Source: Dasypus novemcinctus
Lineage: Eukaryota > Chordata > Mammalia > Cingulata > Dasypodidae
Length of the DNA: 64,000 nucleotides
Reading direction: 5' to 3'
Assembly (NCBI RefSeq): GCF_030445035.2
Contig: NC_080682.1
Location: 27,572,770 to 27,636,769 of the forward strand
Part shown: positions 11,132-24,265 of the stretch, in pieces
How positions within the stretch are numbered: position 1 is the first letter of the stretch
How the letters are laid out: every line of letters starts with the position of its first letter
The notes under the pieces: model-generated
What the model was told of the DNA's origin: nothing
Database searches by the model: none
The model's input: the letters and a program-made list of their open reading frames with translations, nothing else
Translations under genes and position numbers: made by a program

Positions 11132-14102
11132 AAGAAATGGAGAATGGGAGATGGTGTGGGATGGCACTGTTCTTCAGGGCATGGCTGATTTAGCAGGTGC
11201 TGTGGTTGCTATTCCTTTCTTGGGGAGGCTTTCAGGTCACTGACTGGAAAAAGTAGCAGGTAGAAGAAACTGAGGTCAGAGGATTTTGTTTCCTTGGATC
11301 CATCCTCTTCCTGTTTGGTTAGAGACCTGTACATCTGACACACTGAGGTGGTGCTTGGAAGAGCTGTCAAACAGCCTTCTGTACATGCATGAGCACAAGT
11401 GTGTGAGTGTCTGTGTTCAGGGGTCTGCATGCATGCTCCTACATTTGGAAAGCCTGGGAAGACCTGGTGTGTTCAGAGATGAACAGGGGAAAGCATAGCC
11501 CCCCTCTCTAGCACCAGACACTCTTGACTGTGTGCTGATCCTCTGCACCCAGCCAGCAGCCCTTTCCAGAGACGCTGTGACCCATAGCCTCTGCCCACTT
11601 CCCCTACAGGCCCAGACAGAAAGTTAAAGCAAAATGAAGAGTTGTTTTAATCTCATAAAATGGTATTTATTATAGATTATTGCTCTTACATGGCAGAATC
11701 ATGCAGGCAGCATGTTGGGTTTGATATGATGGCGAAGAACTAGACCTAAGGAGTCATCCCTTTGCCTCTCATATCTAAATCATTGTGGACTTGTTCAGTA
11801 GAATTTTCCATGGACTATTTCAGAATAATATATTATATATTTCCCTGCCAAAAATTGGTGAATTTCATTGTGATTCTGAAGCTCATGTTTTAAATTCTTG
11901 GACTCAAAATTACCAAATTTTGCCAGGGCTGATGGCTGCTCTTGGGTTTCATAATCCTCAGGAGGACCCAGAGTGCTGGACTATTCTGCATGGTCTAGTT
12001 GCAGCAGTGGAAACCCTTTGCAAAAGTACAGTGTACCAATATGAGACTCATACACTACTAATGGAGAATGCAGAATGTGTTGGAAAGAGAGGGGAGATAA
12101 ATTATATTACTAATGCAAAAAGTGATAGTCAAGTGCAAATGCTTGAGAACTATGTCCAAGAATCAATTCACAAGTCTAACAAGCTTGCTGCAAATTCAGA
12201 TCATCTAATGCAGATTCAGAGGTACAAGTTAGTCCTGTTCCATACCCTACCCATGTGGTGAAGATAGTCTTGTGTGTGATTGACCTAAAACAGCTTTGTT
12301 CCCATGTTTAACTAGTAAAGTCAATAGCGTGTATGCAGAATGGCATCTTGCTACCAAATTGAATATTTTAGTACAACAGCATTTTGACTTGGCAACAACT
12401 ACTACTACAAATATTCCAGTGAAGGAACAACAACATGCAAACGCATCTGCCAATTGTGATGTGGCACTACTTCATCACAAAGATACACATGTAGATTTCC
12501 TGAAGAGTGGTGATAACCACTTAGGTGGCAGCAGTACAGAAGCCCTACATTTATAAACAATAACATTAAAGTGGTACACAACAAGGACAAATAACATTTA
12601 ATTTCACTATTGCACTGGAGCTTATCAGATAGTAGACCTTCTTCCTGCCTTACTGTATTTCTTCTAAGTGACTGTTTTGATTTACTAGAACACACACAAG
12701 TCAGGTTCCAAAGTCATTAGTCATAAGCTTAACTAGCTATGGAGGAGAAATATTTTTGCACATCCGTAGCAGTTTTTGATCTATTCTAGAATATCCTCCT
12801 TCAATTAATGAAAGCTGTGGTGGAAAAGTTACAGACTATCAGATTACAAATTTTGGTGAATTTATGATGAAAACAAATTAACTCCTTTTCTAGACCCAGA
12901 TGTAAAATTGATAGAGGTCTTGCAATCCCATGGAATGGGCAAAAGATGAGCTAGAAAAACACTTCCATTACTGACCTATGGTTATTTCAGAAACCAGCAT
13001 TTTCAACATACAAATGGTAGTTCCATTAGCCACTGTTACTGTGAAAGAGTACTTCACAGAAGAAGTGTTAAACTATCAAAAAACAATATACAACTTAGTT
13101 AATATGGAAAGAAAAAATGATCCTCTGCTTATCTCCACATTTTGTATAAGAGGAAAACACCCTAAGAGATGAACAATAAATACAGTATCAAATTAAATGA
13201 ATTAATGAATTTAAACCTTTTTCAGAACTCATATTAACAACTCAGAGAAACAGCAAAGGATCTTGGAATGTCTGATGGCATGTAGGAGCAAACTGCCAGA
13301 AGAAGAATGAAAGACAAGAGGAAGAAAGAGGGAGAAGAAAGAGGACAAGTCAGAAAAAGCAATGAAAAAGTATGAATAAGGAAATCTTGGCAAAATTCAG
13401 ATAGATTAAAAGTTATTCTGGAACACAGATGAGTTAGTTGAATCTGAGATTATAAAAGATTCACCTTACTCCTCAGAACCTCCAAATAAGAAGACTTTTC
13501 TGAAATTGATGAAACTTCTGTAGTGGAAAAATCAAAAGGACCATTTCCCTTGTTATGCTTATGGAGTAAGGACATCAATACTGCCAATTCCAGAAAACAT
13601 CAGGAGTTTGCTGGACATTTGAAATCTAATAGACTTGAATTTCCTCTTAAAGAGGAAAATGGGATGGAGAACACAGAAAATAGAAAAGCCAGATGACAAT
13701 TCAATATATTGCATAACTGTTTTATGCAGCAGTTGATATACGTACTTTTACAGCAAGATTGTATACTTATGTTGTCTGGAATGGTTTTTATATTGAAAAA
13801 TATTTCAGCATATTTTGTCTTTTTTGTAGTAGTTATAAAATTTCATATGGGGACCTCATATTTTTTGAATGTGATATTAAAAAATAAAGACAAAAAAATA
13901 AATATAACTAGTCAAAAATAAATAAAGATGACTGCTAGAAAAAAAAAGCAAAAAAAAATACTCATATGAAATATGTCCTTCTAAATGATAGAAACTTATT
14001 TTGTGGTAGAGGGCATTCCTCTGAAAAAAAAATTTTTTTTTAATTCTTTGGCTTCTGTCAAATAAAACTGTTAAAGTATCAAAAAACCAAACCAAACAAA
14101 AC
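11132..14102 (+). pseudogene. INTS13P: INTS13 (ASUN) processed pseudogene
   Basis: The conceptual product follows INTS13/Asunder, an Integrator complex subunit that also acts in dynein recruitment and spindle function. The start-codon equivalent is at 11634 and the stop equivalent at 13694-13696. Recognisable landmarks are 'AHVLNSWTQ', 'DPECW.ILHGLVAAVETL', 'NKLAANSDHLMQIQ' (all within 11785-12261), 'HATKLNILVQQHFDLA'-like text in the frame at 12296-12556, and 'KTIYNLVNMERKNDPL' (12978-13172). The copy is intronless and disrupted by many stops and frameshifts. It carries 3' UTR sequence, an AATAAA near 14060 and a degenerate A-rich tail ending about 14100. It sits inside a LINE-1 ORF2 whose halves flank it. 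About 0.5 kb of non-coding sequence (11132-11633) precedes the start and may be 5' UTR or co-inserted DNA. Confidence 0.9.
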
Positions 14103-17100
14103 CATGACACACAGCAAAGACAGTGTTGACAGGGAAATGTGAAGGTTTCATTGTTTACATTAAAAAAAGAAAGAGCTGAAATCAAAGAACTAATTGCATA
14201 CCTTGAGGAACGAGAAAAAGAACAGAAAATTAATTCCACACCAAGCTGAGGCTAGAAATAAAAAGATCAGAGCAGAAATAAAAGAAATTGAGAACACCAG
14301 AAAAAGAGAGAATCAACACAACCAAAATTTGTTTGTTTGTTTGTTTGTTTGTTTTGGAGAAGAGCAACAAAATTGACAAACCCTTAGGTAGACTGAGTAA
14401 GAAAAAAAGAGAGAAGATACAAATAAATAAAATCAGAAATGAGTGGGAGGACATTATCATGGACCCCACCGAAATCATAAGAGGATACTATGAAAAACTG
14501 CATACCAAAACTAGAAAAAGAGGATGAAATGGACAAATTTCTAGAAACACATGAATAATCTAGAAGAATTGGAAGACCTCAAAAAAACAATCACATGTAA
14601 AGAGATTGAAACAGCTATCTAAAACCTCCCAAAGATGAAAGTCCAAGACCATATAGCTTCACAGGTGAATTCTACCAATCATTCAAAGACAATCTACTAT
14701 CAATCTTGCTCAAACTCTTCCAAAAAATTGAACAGGAAAGAATGCTACCAAGCTCATTCTATGAAGCCAAAATCACTCTAACACCAAAGCCAAATAAAGA
14801 GACTATGAAATTGAAAATTACAGACCAATATCTATAATGAATAAAGATGTAAATTCCTCAGCAAAATATTTTAAAATCAATCCCAAAAGCACACTAAAAG
14901 AACTATACACCACAATCAAGTGGATTTTATCCCAGATATGCAAGAGTGATTTGGAATAAGAAAATCAATTCGTTTAATAAACTACATTGATAAATTAAAG
15001 AAGAAAAATCACATGATCCTCCTGATTGATGCAGAAAAGGCAGTTGACAAAAACAGACTCCTTTCTTTTTAAAAACACTACAAAAGATAGGAATAGAAGG
15101 AATTTTTTCAGCATGGTAAAGTGTGTAGATGAAAAACTCACAGTTCGTATTGCACTCAATGGAGACAGACTGAAAGCTTTCCCACTGAGATGATGAACAA
15201 GACAAGGATGCCAATTGTCACCACTGTTATTCAATATTGTGCTAGAACTTCTAGCAAGATCAATTAGGCTAGATAAATACAGAAATAAAAGTCACCCAAA
15301 TAAGAAAGGAAGAAGTAAAACTTGCACTATTCGTTGATGATATGATCCTGTACTTAGAAAATCTTAAAAATTCACAATGAAGTTATGAGAACTAGTAAAT
15401 GATTTCAGCAAAGTGGTGGGATAAAAATTAAGATGCAAAATTAGTAGATTTTTATATACTACTGATGAGCAATCTGTGGAGAAAATCAGAAAAAATAATT
15501 CCATTTTTTATAGGGACTAAAATAATCAAATATTTAGCAATCAACCAAAAGCATAAAGGACTTGTATTCAAAATACTATAAAGCATTCCTAAAAGAAATC
15601 AAAGAAGACTTAAATAAATGAAAATAAATAACTGGAAGACTAAATACCCTTAATATGTCAATTTTACCAAACCGATTTACAGATTCAAAGCATTCCCAAT
15701 AAAAATCCCAACATATTTTTTACAGAAATTGAAAAGCCAATTATCAATTTTATTTGGAAAGTTAAGTGACCCCAAGTACAAAAAAGGAAAAGAAAAATGA
15801 AGTTCCAGGACTCTCCTCCTGACTTTAAAGCATATTACTTAGCTGCATTTATAAAAATAGCATGATACTGGCATAAAGATAGACATATTGAGCGAAGAAA
15901 CTGAATTGAAAAATCAAAAATATATCCTCACCTCTTCAGTCAAGTGCTTTTTGAGAAGATGGTCAAAGCAACCCAGCAGGGCTGGAACAATATTCATAAA
16001 ATGGTGATTAGAGAACTGGATATCCATATACAAAAGAAAGAAAAAGATCCCCTATCTCACACCTTACACAGAAATTAACTCAAAATGGAACAAGGACCCA
16101 AATATAAAAAGCAACAACCATAAAACTCCTAGAAGAAACTGTAGGAGAACATCTTCAAGGTCCTGTGGTAGAGGGCAGTTTCTTCTACTTACACCAAAAG
16201 CATACACAAAGAAAGAAAAAAGTAGGTAAATGGAACCTCCTCAAAATTAAATACTTTTGTTCTTAGAAAGATTTTGTTAGGAAATAAAAAAGGCAGACTA
16301 CTCAATGTGAGAAAATATCTGGAAATCTTATATTTGATAAGGGTTTGATATCCATATTATATAAAAAGATCTTACAACACAATGATAAAATGACAAGTAA
16401 CCCAATTAAATTAAGAATTGAGTGAAAGACTTGAATGGACATTTCTCCAAAGAGGAAATACAAAAACACATTAAAAAATGTTCAGCATTACTAGCTATTA
16501 GGGAAATGTAAATCAAAACTATAATGGTATACCATTTAACACTTCATAGATGGCCATTATTAAAAAAAAAAAAAAAACAGAAAAGAAAAAGAAAAACCAA
16601 CCTAGATCTACAAGTGCTGGAAAGGATATGGAGACACAGGAACACTCCTTCACTGTTGGTGAGAATGTACATTGGAGCAACCTCTTTAGAAGATAGTTTG
16701 ACAACCTCATGAAGCTGAATATAGAACTGCAGTATGATCCAGTAATATTAATAAGAATATACTTAGAAGAACTGAATGCAAATATGTGAACTGAATTGAT
16801 ATTTGCAAACTGATGTCCATAGCAGCATTATTCACAATTGCTAAAATATAGACCTAGCCCAAGTGTCCATTAATTGTTGAATGAATAAACAGTATGTACT
16901 AGATACATACAATGGAATTCTATTCAGCTATAAGAAGAAAAAAAATCGGTATGCAAATGACAACGTGGATGAACCTAGAAGATATTATGTTGAGTGAAAT
17001 AAGTCGGCCAAAAAGTACAAATATTGTATGGTCTCACTTATATGAACTAAATGCAATGAGTAAAGTCACAGAGACAAAATCTAGAATATAGGTTACTAGG

Positions 17101-17935
17101 AAATAGAAGATTGGTTGAGAAAGGGATGTAACATTATTAAGAAGGCTAATTGGAAAAGCATAGAAATGAACAGAGTTGATATTATAGTTAGTTAAACTAA
17201 TAATAACTGCTGATTTATAAATGTGACTGTGGCCACAAGGGTAGTCTATGAATGCAATTATCAACTGAAAGGAAATTAGAGAGTAATCTAGGGAATGTAT
17301 AACATAGTCTTTAGGTGGTGGGTGAAGATTATGGTTAATAATATAAATTTTAAAAGTGTTCTTCTTTTACAAAGTGCTAAGAATATGGTGATAGTTAAGA
17401 AAATTCAATTAACGTATCTTATGGATGATAGAAAACAGTAATATTGCAAAATTATGAAGCAATGACAAGAAGATATTTCAATTCTAAAGATCAATAGGGT
17501 AATAAAAGGGTGTATGGAATTTTTCCTTTTGGGGTAAAGAAAATGTTTTAAAATTGACTGAGGTAATAACAGCACAACTCTGTCATAAATGAGAGCCACT
17601 GTATGTACTGTTTGAATAGATTGTTCAAGGCATGGGACTCTATACAACAGGGAATCCAGTGGTGGAAGGTGCTAATAATCATGTGATTTGGAGGAAAATA
17701 CTCCAAATGTAAGCTGTGGGCCATAGTTAATAGGTATAATTTGATGATGCCCTTTCATAATTTGTAACAAATACTTCACATCAATGCAAAGTGTTGGCTC
17801 TGAGATGTATCAGAGTTTTATATGATGATATGCGTGTTTGCTTTGTAAATTTACATTTAACATACACTTACTGTTCTTGTATCTTCATGTATGAATTATA
17901 CACTTCAATAAAATTTTATTTAAGAAAATAGTAGA
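14103..17935 (+). mobile_element. LINE-1 ORF2 and 3' UTR (right half of the split element)
   Basis: This continues the element from 10605-11131. ORF2 runs from the reverse transcriptase N-terminal part through the catalytic region at about 15325-15355, where the usual FADD motif reads FVDD ('[12 protein letters not shown]'). It then passes the C-terminal part (about 15850-16990) and a 3' UTR ending in AATAAA at about 17909 and a T/A-rich tail. Numerous stops and frameshifts make it inactive. A (GTTT)n run at 14328-14355 is embedded in it. Confidence 0.8.
14328..14355 (+). repeat. (TTTG)n microsatellite
   Basis: About seven tandem TTTG units lie inside the LINE-1 ORF2 remnant. Confidence 0.9.
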
Positions 17936-18150
17936 TCACAAGAAAGGAGCCACAAATAAATGCATAGACGTATGAAAAAATAAAACCACAAACAATAACT
18001 TTCCTGACTGCAGTTCCTACTTCTAAGCACTTTAATATGTAAATAAAAGAAAAAAATGGTATTTTCACTTTGCTGCTTATCACGGCTTCTGAACATACTT
18101 TATGAAGTATTGAAAGTCTTCATTAACTGAATGGCAGAAATATGGAAGAA
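17936..18150. other. Short unassigned intergenic stretch
   Basis: No gene or named repeat is visible between the end of the LINE-1 and a SINE fragment. Confidence 0.4.
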
Positions 18151-18225
18151 ATGTTTTTATCTACTTAAACATGCTTCCCATACATGAGGTTCTGAGTTCA
18201 ATTCTTGGTTCTTCCTTTAAAAAAA
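18151..18225 (+). mobile_element. tRNA-like SINE fragment
   Basis: The phrases 'cttcccatacatgaggt' and 'gagttcaattc' match the right part of the tRNA-like unit seen at 18736-18920, including the B-box-like GTTCAATTC. An A-rich stretch follows. Confidence 0.6.
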
Positions 18226-18720
18226 ATTTCAGGGTCCACAGGATGGAAGAAAAAAATATGAGTTAAAAGTGGATTTACTGGTATTCTACTAGATAACTGT
18301 GGTGACTCTAGCAATTGAAGAAATCGTATCATTGATGTAAAGACAATGGCCATGATGGTTGCTGAGGGCAGGGAGAGGGAAGAAGAGATGTTATGTGAGG
18401 AAATTTTTGGACTTGGAGTTGTCCTAAATGACATCGGAAGGACAGATGCTGGACATCATTTATCCTGCCATAACCCACTGAATATACTGGGGGAGAGTGT
18501 AAACTCCAATGTAAACTATAATCCATGCAGTGCAGCAGTGCTCCAAGTGCAATGCAATTCACCAAATGAAATGAATGTGCCACAATGATGAAAGAGGTCA
18601 TTGATGTGGGAGGAGTGAGATGGGTGGGGTGTAGGGTATGTAGGAATCTCTTAATTTTTTAATGTCGTATTTTTTTGTGATCTATGTATCTTTTAAAAAA
18701 AGGCAATTAAATAAGTTTTT
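18226..18720 (+). mobile_element. LINE-1 3' UTR fragment
   Basis: It contains 'gtccacaggatggaagaa', 'gcaattgaagaaatcgtat', 'ggacttggagttgtcct' and 'tgtgatctatgtatctt'. All are mirrored in reverse complement in the 3' UTR of the long LINE-1 at 45.09-45.56 kb. It ends in an A-rich tail. This is the 3' end of an inactive 5'-truncated insertion. Open frames here (for example 18346-18588) are incidental. Confidence 0.7.
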
Positions 18721-18732
18721 CAAAAAAAAAAA

Positions 18733-18925
18733 AAGGTGGGAAGCAGAAGTAGATCAGTGGTTGAGAGCCTGCTTCCTGCATATGAGGTCCCGGGTTTAAT
18801 CCCTGGTATCTCCTAAAAACAAATTTTAAAAAGCAACTACTGTTGTGGAGCAGATGTAGCTCAGAGTACCTTTTTCCTATGTATAAGGTCCTGGGTTCAT
18901 TCCCTGGTACCACCTTAATTGGTTC
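18733..18925 (+). mobile_element. DAS-type SINE, two tRNA-like units in tandem
   Basis: Two related units lie head to tail (about 18736-18815 and 18840-18920). Each has an A-box-like stretch ('tagatcagtggttgag', 'tgtagctcagagt') and a B-box-like stretch ('gggtttaatccctgg', 'gggttcattccctgg'). An A-rich linker separates them. The pattern fits armadillo tRNA-derived SINEs rather than functional tRNA genes, because a full cloverleaf is not preserved. Confidence 0.75.
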
Positions 18926-19099
18926 CGCTAGATTTGACAAACCATTCTGTTGGTTGATAAACCTAGAACTTACAGGTTTTTGTCATTCGTAAACTATAGG
19001 ATGCAGCTGTTAAAAAGAAGTAGAAGCAGAAAAAGATGGTGGAGGAGAAGAAAGAGAAGGAGGAAGATAAAATGAGGAGAATGAAATGGAGGAAGAGAA

Positions 19100-22000
19100 T
19101 GTAGAAGATCATTTCAGAAAGCAGAGTGGATGAGATGAGTTTTACCTATAATGAATCTGAGATTCCATTTCATTTTCAAATTACAGAAGTAGAAGCCCAG
19201 ACAGAAATTATTCAAGCAAATGTGGAGTTACCCAGAAAAGAGATATATGAAAGAACCACAGTGGAAAAAATTAAAAGGGAATAAGAACTTTCACTTTTAT
19301 TTAGGTTGCAGAAGTCTGTAAAAAAAAAATACTGTTCAAATTCTAACAGTTTTCGACAAGCCAAATAAACTAAAACAAATAAATAGCATTTTATGAGCCC
19401 AGCATTTATGAAGACAGAGGAAAATAGCTCATGTGAAATAGGAAAAATTATTATTATAAGAGGCTTGCCATGATACCATTACAAGCCATATATAAAGTAT
19501 TGAAAGATAACTCATTCAATACCTATTGAAAATAAATTTCCAATATTAGAAAAAATTAACAACTTTTTCATAAAATTAACACACATGCACAGAGAGAAAT
19601 AATTTTTGCCAATAGACTTGTGTTTGAAAATTATCCAGACAGGAACACGGTAACAGAGGAACACTTGGGTTGAAACATAGACAAAAAATGAAATTGAAAA
19701 TGTAAAAATGAAGGCAAATATATAAAATATTAGGTTTTTAATATTTTAACCGCTTGAAAGATAATTGCTTAAAGAAAACTCGGTTAATTGTAAGGTTTAA
19801 ACCATATAGAAAAATATAATTTATGGCAAAAATTCAAAACGGGAAAGAAGAAGTGAATTTCTACTACTTACAGATGTAACGCTGTAAGTTCTGTGGTATA
19901 TTATTTTAGAGAAATTATGATAAACTAAACATGTTCATATTAATCATTAGGGAAACCACAAAAGTAGAGAAAATAAAAATTACAAATATAATGGATTAAA
20001 GCAAAGATATTATAGCCACCCAAAATTGTTATAAAGAGAGCAAAAAAATATTATAAACACCTTTTAGTTGTTAAATTTGATAAATCAGAAGAAATGTACA
20101 ATTCCTTAAATGCGCACAGTAGAAGAAATGTGTGGACTGTTTAGTCTTTAAAAGAAATTGAATTTTTCCTTAGAAACCATCCAAAAATCTGAAATTGTTT
20201 TCCAAATATGAAAATATCACCTTTCCAATAGACTGGAATGTGGACAGAGAGCTATGTGAAACCTCTTTAACCATGCAGAAGAGGACACTATTTGGGGAGA
20301 TAGCAAAGCAACAACATAAAAGAAACCTGGGTCCCAGGATTATCTCATGGAAAATAGACACCCACAAAGCCTAGTTAGCTAAAGTCTGTTCTGTTATACT
20401 TCAGGATGATATTTTGCCTTATGTTGAGCTTCTCTGTATCTGAATTCTTTCTTACATTATCCAGGCTGTGCTTGACTAATACAGGTTCTCTTTCCAACCC
20501 AATCGCAGCACCTGATAAATCACTCTTTCCTTTGCAGTGTTCTTTCTTTCAGAAAAGGACTATACCTGTGTGTCTGAGAATGATTAGCAGCTGTCTCGAA
20601 AGTTACTCTGTCTTTATTAGCAGCTCTAGTGAAGACTGCCAACAGCACACCCCTCTTAAAAATCCCTGTAATGTTAATACTTTTTAATATAATAAGTAAT
20701 GTATTATGTGTTTTCAACTCTGATAAGAGTTGTATAATTTTGTAGAAAAAGTGTTGCATGTTACAGTGGTGATAATGTGAACTCTAATGTCAGACTATCT
20801 GTATTTGAGCTTGTCCTTTAATCTGTTGCCCCACCATGAACAAGCAATGAAATCCATCCCGATTTGTACACTTGTAAAATTCAGGCATTCCAATACATAT
20901 ATTAAAGCAATATTTAGGTGTTGGGGATATAACATTAATATTATTGGCAAACATCTCATGCTCATTGGGTTCCAATGAAAGGGAAATAGAGTAAACAAAG
21001 GCATAATCAAAATATATACTAGATAGGATAATTGCTATAGAAAACAAATGCAGCATTGATGAAGGATGGAGCAGGTGCAATTTTAAATAGTACCATTTTA
21101 AATAGCACTTATTTAAAATAGAACCTATTTAAAATAGCACCTGCTCCATTTTATACAGTGCCTATTTAAATTTTAAATAACATTTGCCACTTAAAATTGC
21201 TGGTGAATCATGGTCTTATGAGGAAGGGAATGGGAAAAGATCCATATAGTTATCTGGAGAAAGGGAATTTAAGAAAGAAGAAAAAATGAAAACATTCGAG
21301 GCATGAAGTCATTGTTGTCATGCCAGAATGATTGTGATAGATGCAATTATAAAGGATGATTTCATAAATGTAAGGAGTAGGTGCAAGATCATGTTGGAAA
21401 TGTAGTTTCTTGGAAAAGTTTAGATTTTGACTCAAATTTATGTCAAATCTTGTAAATTTTCTGAAGAGAAGTGATATATAATACAACCTACATTTTATCA
21501 ATATTGCTGGCAACTACATTGAGATTAAACTCTAGATGCACAAAGCAGAATTGAGGAAGAAATCTAGAAGGTGCGGCAACAATGTAAAGACTGAGATGAT
21601 GATTATTTGGGCCAGGCTGTCAGAAAAGGAAGCGTTCATAGTCACACATCAACTATATTCTGCCCAGAGAATCAATGAAATACGCATTTGTATTCCATGT
21701 CAGGTGTGCAACACAGAAAAAATTCCAAGATGACTCTTCAGTGATTTCCTGAACACGAAGGATACTTTTTCATTACCTGAGATAAAATTTTAGATTTTAC
21801 AAGTATCTACCTGAAGTATTGTATAGATAATATATGTTAATTATATTCCTAAGTCCCTTTGAATATTGTCTGGCACTCGGTGCTCAGTAAATATAATATT
21901 TTTTTCACCATTACTATATAGCATTGATTATTCAATACATATTTTGCTATACTCATTCCAGTCTTTCTTACTTTATAGTTAAAAATTTATATGAATTGAA

Positions 22001-23300
22001 AATGTAGAAGAAAATAATATACATTTTACTTATTTGAATAAATTGATAAACAGTGATGAACTTGTGTGAATCAATTAAAATTTTAATCCTAAAAATGAGA
22101 TTAAACTTTAATGCTTCAAAAATCATTTATGAAAATGAATAAATATATTTTACAAAGAAAACCTAAATACAAATGAAAAGAATGCAAATCACATGAAGTG
22201 AAAAACTATCTTATAATATGGCTTAAATTTAAATAAAAAGATACATATAGGAAAAGAAGAAAAGATACTTTCTTAAATACACATTAAACAGTAGTGAAAA
22301 TTAAAACTGCAACAACAGATTATGTAAGTGCATTTTTAAAAGGAAATATTTGATAATGCTTAAAATGTACAGGGTTCCTATTTGGAGTAATGACAATGTA
22401 TTGGTACATTTCATATATAAGATTTGTCAAGAAAACCATGCATAAAATTCTGCAAAATATTAGGTTACTTCATTTTAATTAATAATTTAAAATAGTTTCC
22501 AAATTTCTTCAATGTTCATAATACTTTTTTCTTTAACTTAATTCTACCAAAATATTTGCTTGCTCTGAGACCAAATATTAAAATGCTCTTTTTATTTTTT
22601 TTACTTGCTTGTTTGTGTATGAATAAGATTGGCCAAGAGTATTTATAAAAACAACAGTGAATATATCCATAACAAAAGATAATGTGTATTTAAACTTTGC
22701 AAGAATATAAGCATTCTGATGATCATGGTCAAAATTTATTAGTACTGCATTAAATTATTTCCATTCATCATATGATTCTATATTTAAAATAAATCTATAT
22801 TTAGAATTATTTTTCTTGTACAGTTGAGGAGACAAGAATTAAACTTCGGTGACTTACTAAGGGATATACATTATAAAGTTGTTAGATCTAAATGATAAAC
22901 TCAGGATTTTTCAGTTCAAAGCAGTATTGTTAAGAATGAGCTGTATTTCTTCCCGACAGAATAAATGGAATAATTTTGAAAGAACACTCCAAATAAAATT
23001 CTCTGAAATTGGAATATGCATGGTGATTTCTATGACACAGTTTGAAGAATAACACCACTTTTTTTTTTCTTGCACATTAGTTGCCATTAAAATCACATAC
23101 ACTTAAACCACAGGATTAACACATATTTCATGGCATCCAATTACTATATTGATTTCTGAAAACATGTTTTTTGAAATGGTAAAATAATGCATGGTCTAAT
23201 AGAGCATGGTCCAACAAAAATCCAAACTCCTTAAAGGATAGTACGGTTTTAGAGTGAGACCAAAAATACCCTAGAAGGAAAGCAAAGGAAAATGTACTTA
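19100..23300. repeat. Segmental duplication, block B (3' flank of OR8H)
   Basis: This is the counterpart of block A (0.9-5.7 kb) in the same orientation. It lies directly downstream of the OR8H gene (minus strand), so the original duplicated unit probably contained a receptor gene. Block B lacks the LINE-1 3' UTR insertion seen in A (4893-5200) and carries a palindromic insertion at 21066-21149 that A lacks. Confidence 0.75.
21066..21149. repeat. Imperfect 84-bp hairpin with 25-bp arms
   Basis: The left arm at 21066-21090 (starting 'atggagcaggtgc') is the reverse complement of the right arm at 21125-21149 (ending 'gcacctgctccat') with one mismatch. The 34-bp centre is also nearly self-complementary ('ttttaaatag', 'ttaaaatag'). 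The matching place in block A, near 2440-2470, lacks it. Confidence 0.85.
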
Positions 23301-23317
23301 AATATTCAGCATCACTG

Positions 23318-24265
23318 TCATTTCAATTGTCTGGAGCTCTCTCTCTTCTGCATGACTCTGATGAAAGCATTTTTCACCTCTTTGTTCCTAAGACTGTAAA
23401 TGAGTGGATTCAGCATGGGGATTACCATAGTATAAAAGACAGAGGCTACTTGATCCTTTCCCAAGGAGTAGGACTTCCTTGGTTTTAAATAAATAAAAAT
23501 TGTACTGCCATAATAGATGGTGACTCCCAGGAGGTGGGAGGCACAAGTAGAGAAGGCTTTGCGCTTTGCTGAAGTGGAATTAATTTTCAGGATAGTAGAC
23601 AGAATGGACACATAAGACACAAGTATTGTGATAAGAGACACCGATACATTTAAACTACCAAGAATGAATAACATGATTTCAGTATGGTGAGTGTCAGTGC
23701 AGGACAGGGCTAAAATTGGGATTGTTTCACAGAAAAAGTGATAGATTACATTGGAGTTGCAAAAGTGCAAACTATTCATAAAAAGAAGGTTGAGTAATGA
23801 TTCAGTGAAACCAATCATGTAGGACCCAGTGATGAGACTGCAGCAGAGTCTCCTGGACATAACAACTGGGTAGTGAAGAGGATTGCAGATGGCTACATAG
23901 CGGTCATAGGCCATTGAAGAGAGAAAGAAAAATTCAGTGACAGCCAAGAAGAAATAAAAAGACATCTGGGTGAAGCAGCCAGTATATGAAATATATTTGT
24001 TTGAAGTCAATAATTTCTCTAAGGTTTTAGGTGTGATGACTGATGAGTAACTGAGGTCAAGGAATGAGAGGTGACTAAGAAAAAAATACATGGGGGTGTG
24101 AAGCTGGAGATCCAGGTGAATTAACAATACCATACCTGCATTTCCCAGCAGGGTAATAAGGTATATCAGGAGAAATAACATAAAGAGGACCAACTGGATC
24201 ACTTCAGAGTCTGTCAATCCCATCAGGATGAAATCAGGCACATTTGTGTTATTCCTACTTCCCAT
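23318..24265 (-). CDS. OR8H: Olfactory receptor, OR8H subfamily, intact
   Basis: This is a single-exon class A odorant receptor of 315 residues. It would signal through G(olf) in the cilia of olfactory neurons; no ligand can be inferred. In the longer 318-residue reading, landmarks are an N-glycosylation site NNT at residues 8-10, '[13 protein letters not shown]' at 59-71 (TM2), extracellular cysteines at 100 and 182, '[10 protein letters not shown]' at 121-130 (end of TM3), '[13 protein letters not shown]' at 239-251 (TM6) and '[12 protein letters not shown]' at 286-297 (TM7). An in-frame ATG lies three codons upstream, at 24274. I prefer the inner one because OR8H proteins usually start MG.RN.TNV. 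The text '[19 protein letters not shown]' is typical of OR8H. No frame damage is visible. Human OR8H genes lie in the large OR5/OR8/OR9 cluster on chromosome 11, which suggests this window comes from the equivalent cluster. Confidence 0.93.
   Translation of the reverse strand: MGSRNNTNVPDFILMGLTDSEVIQLVLFMLFLLIYLITLLGNAGMVLLIHLDLQLHTPMYFFLSHLSFLDLSYSSVITPKTLEKLLTSNKYISYTGCFTQMSFYFFLAVTEFFFLSSMAYDRYVAICNPLHYPVVMSRRLCCSLITGSYMIGFTESLLNLLFMNSLHFCNSNVIYHFFCETIPILALSCTDTHHTEIMLFILGSLNVSVSLITILVSYVSILSTILKINSTSAKRKAFSTCASHLLGVTIYYGSTIFIYLKPRKSYSLGKDQVASVFYTMVIPMLNPLIYSLRNKEVKNAFIRVMQKRESSRQLK

Noticed and set aside
18733-18925. Possible tRNA genes (A and B boxes present)
   Set aside because: The units have A-rich linkers and tails and lack a consistent cloverleaf. 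They belong to a dispersed SINE family.
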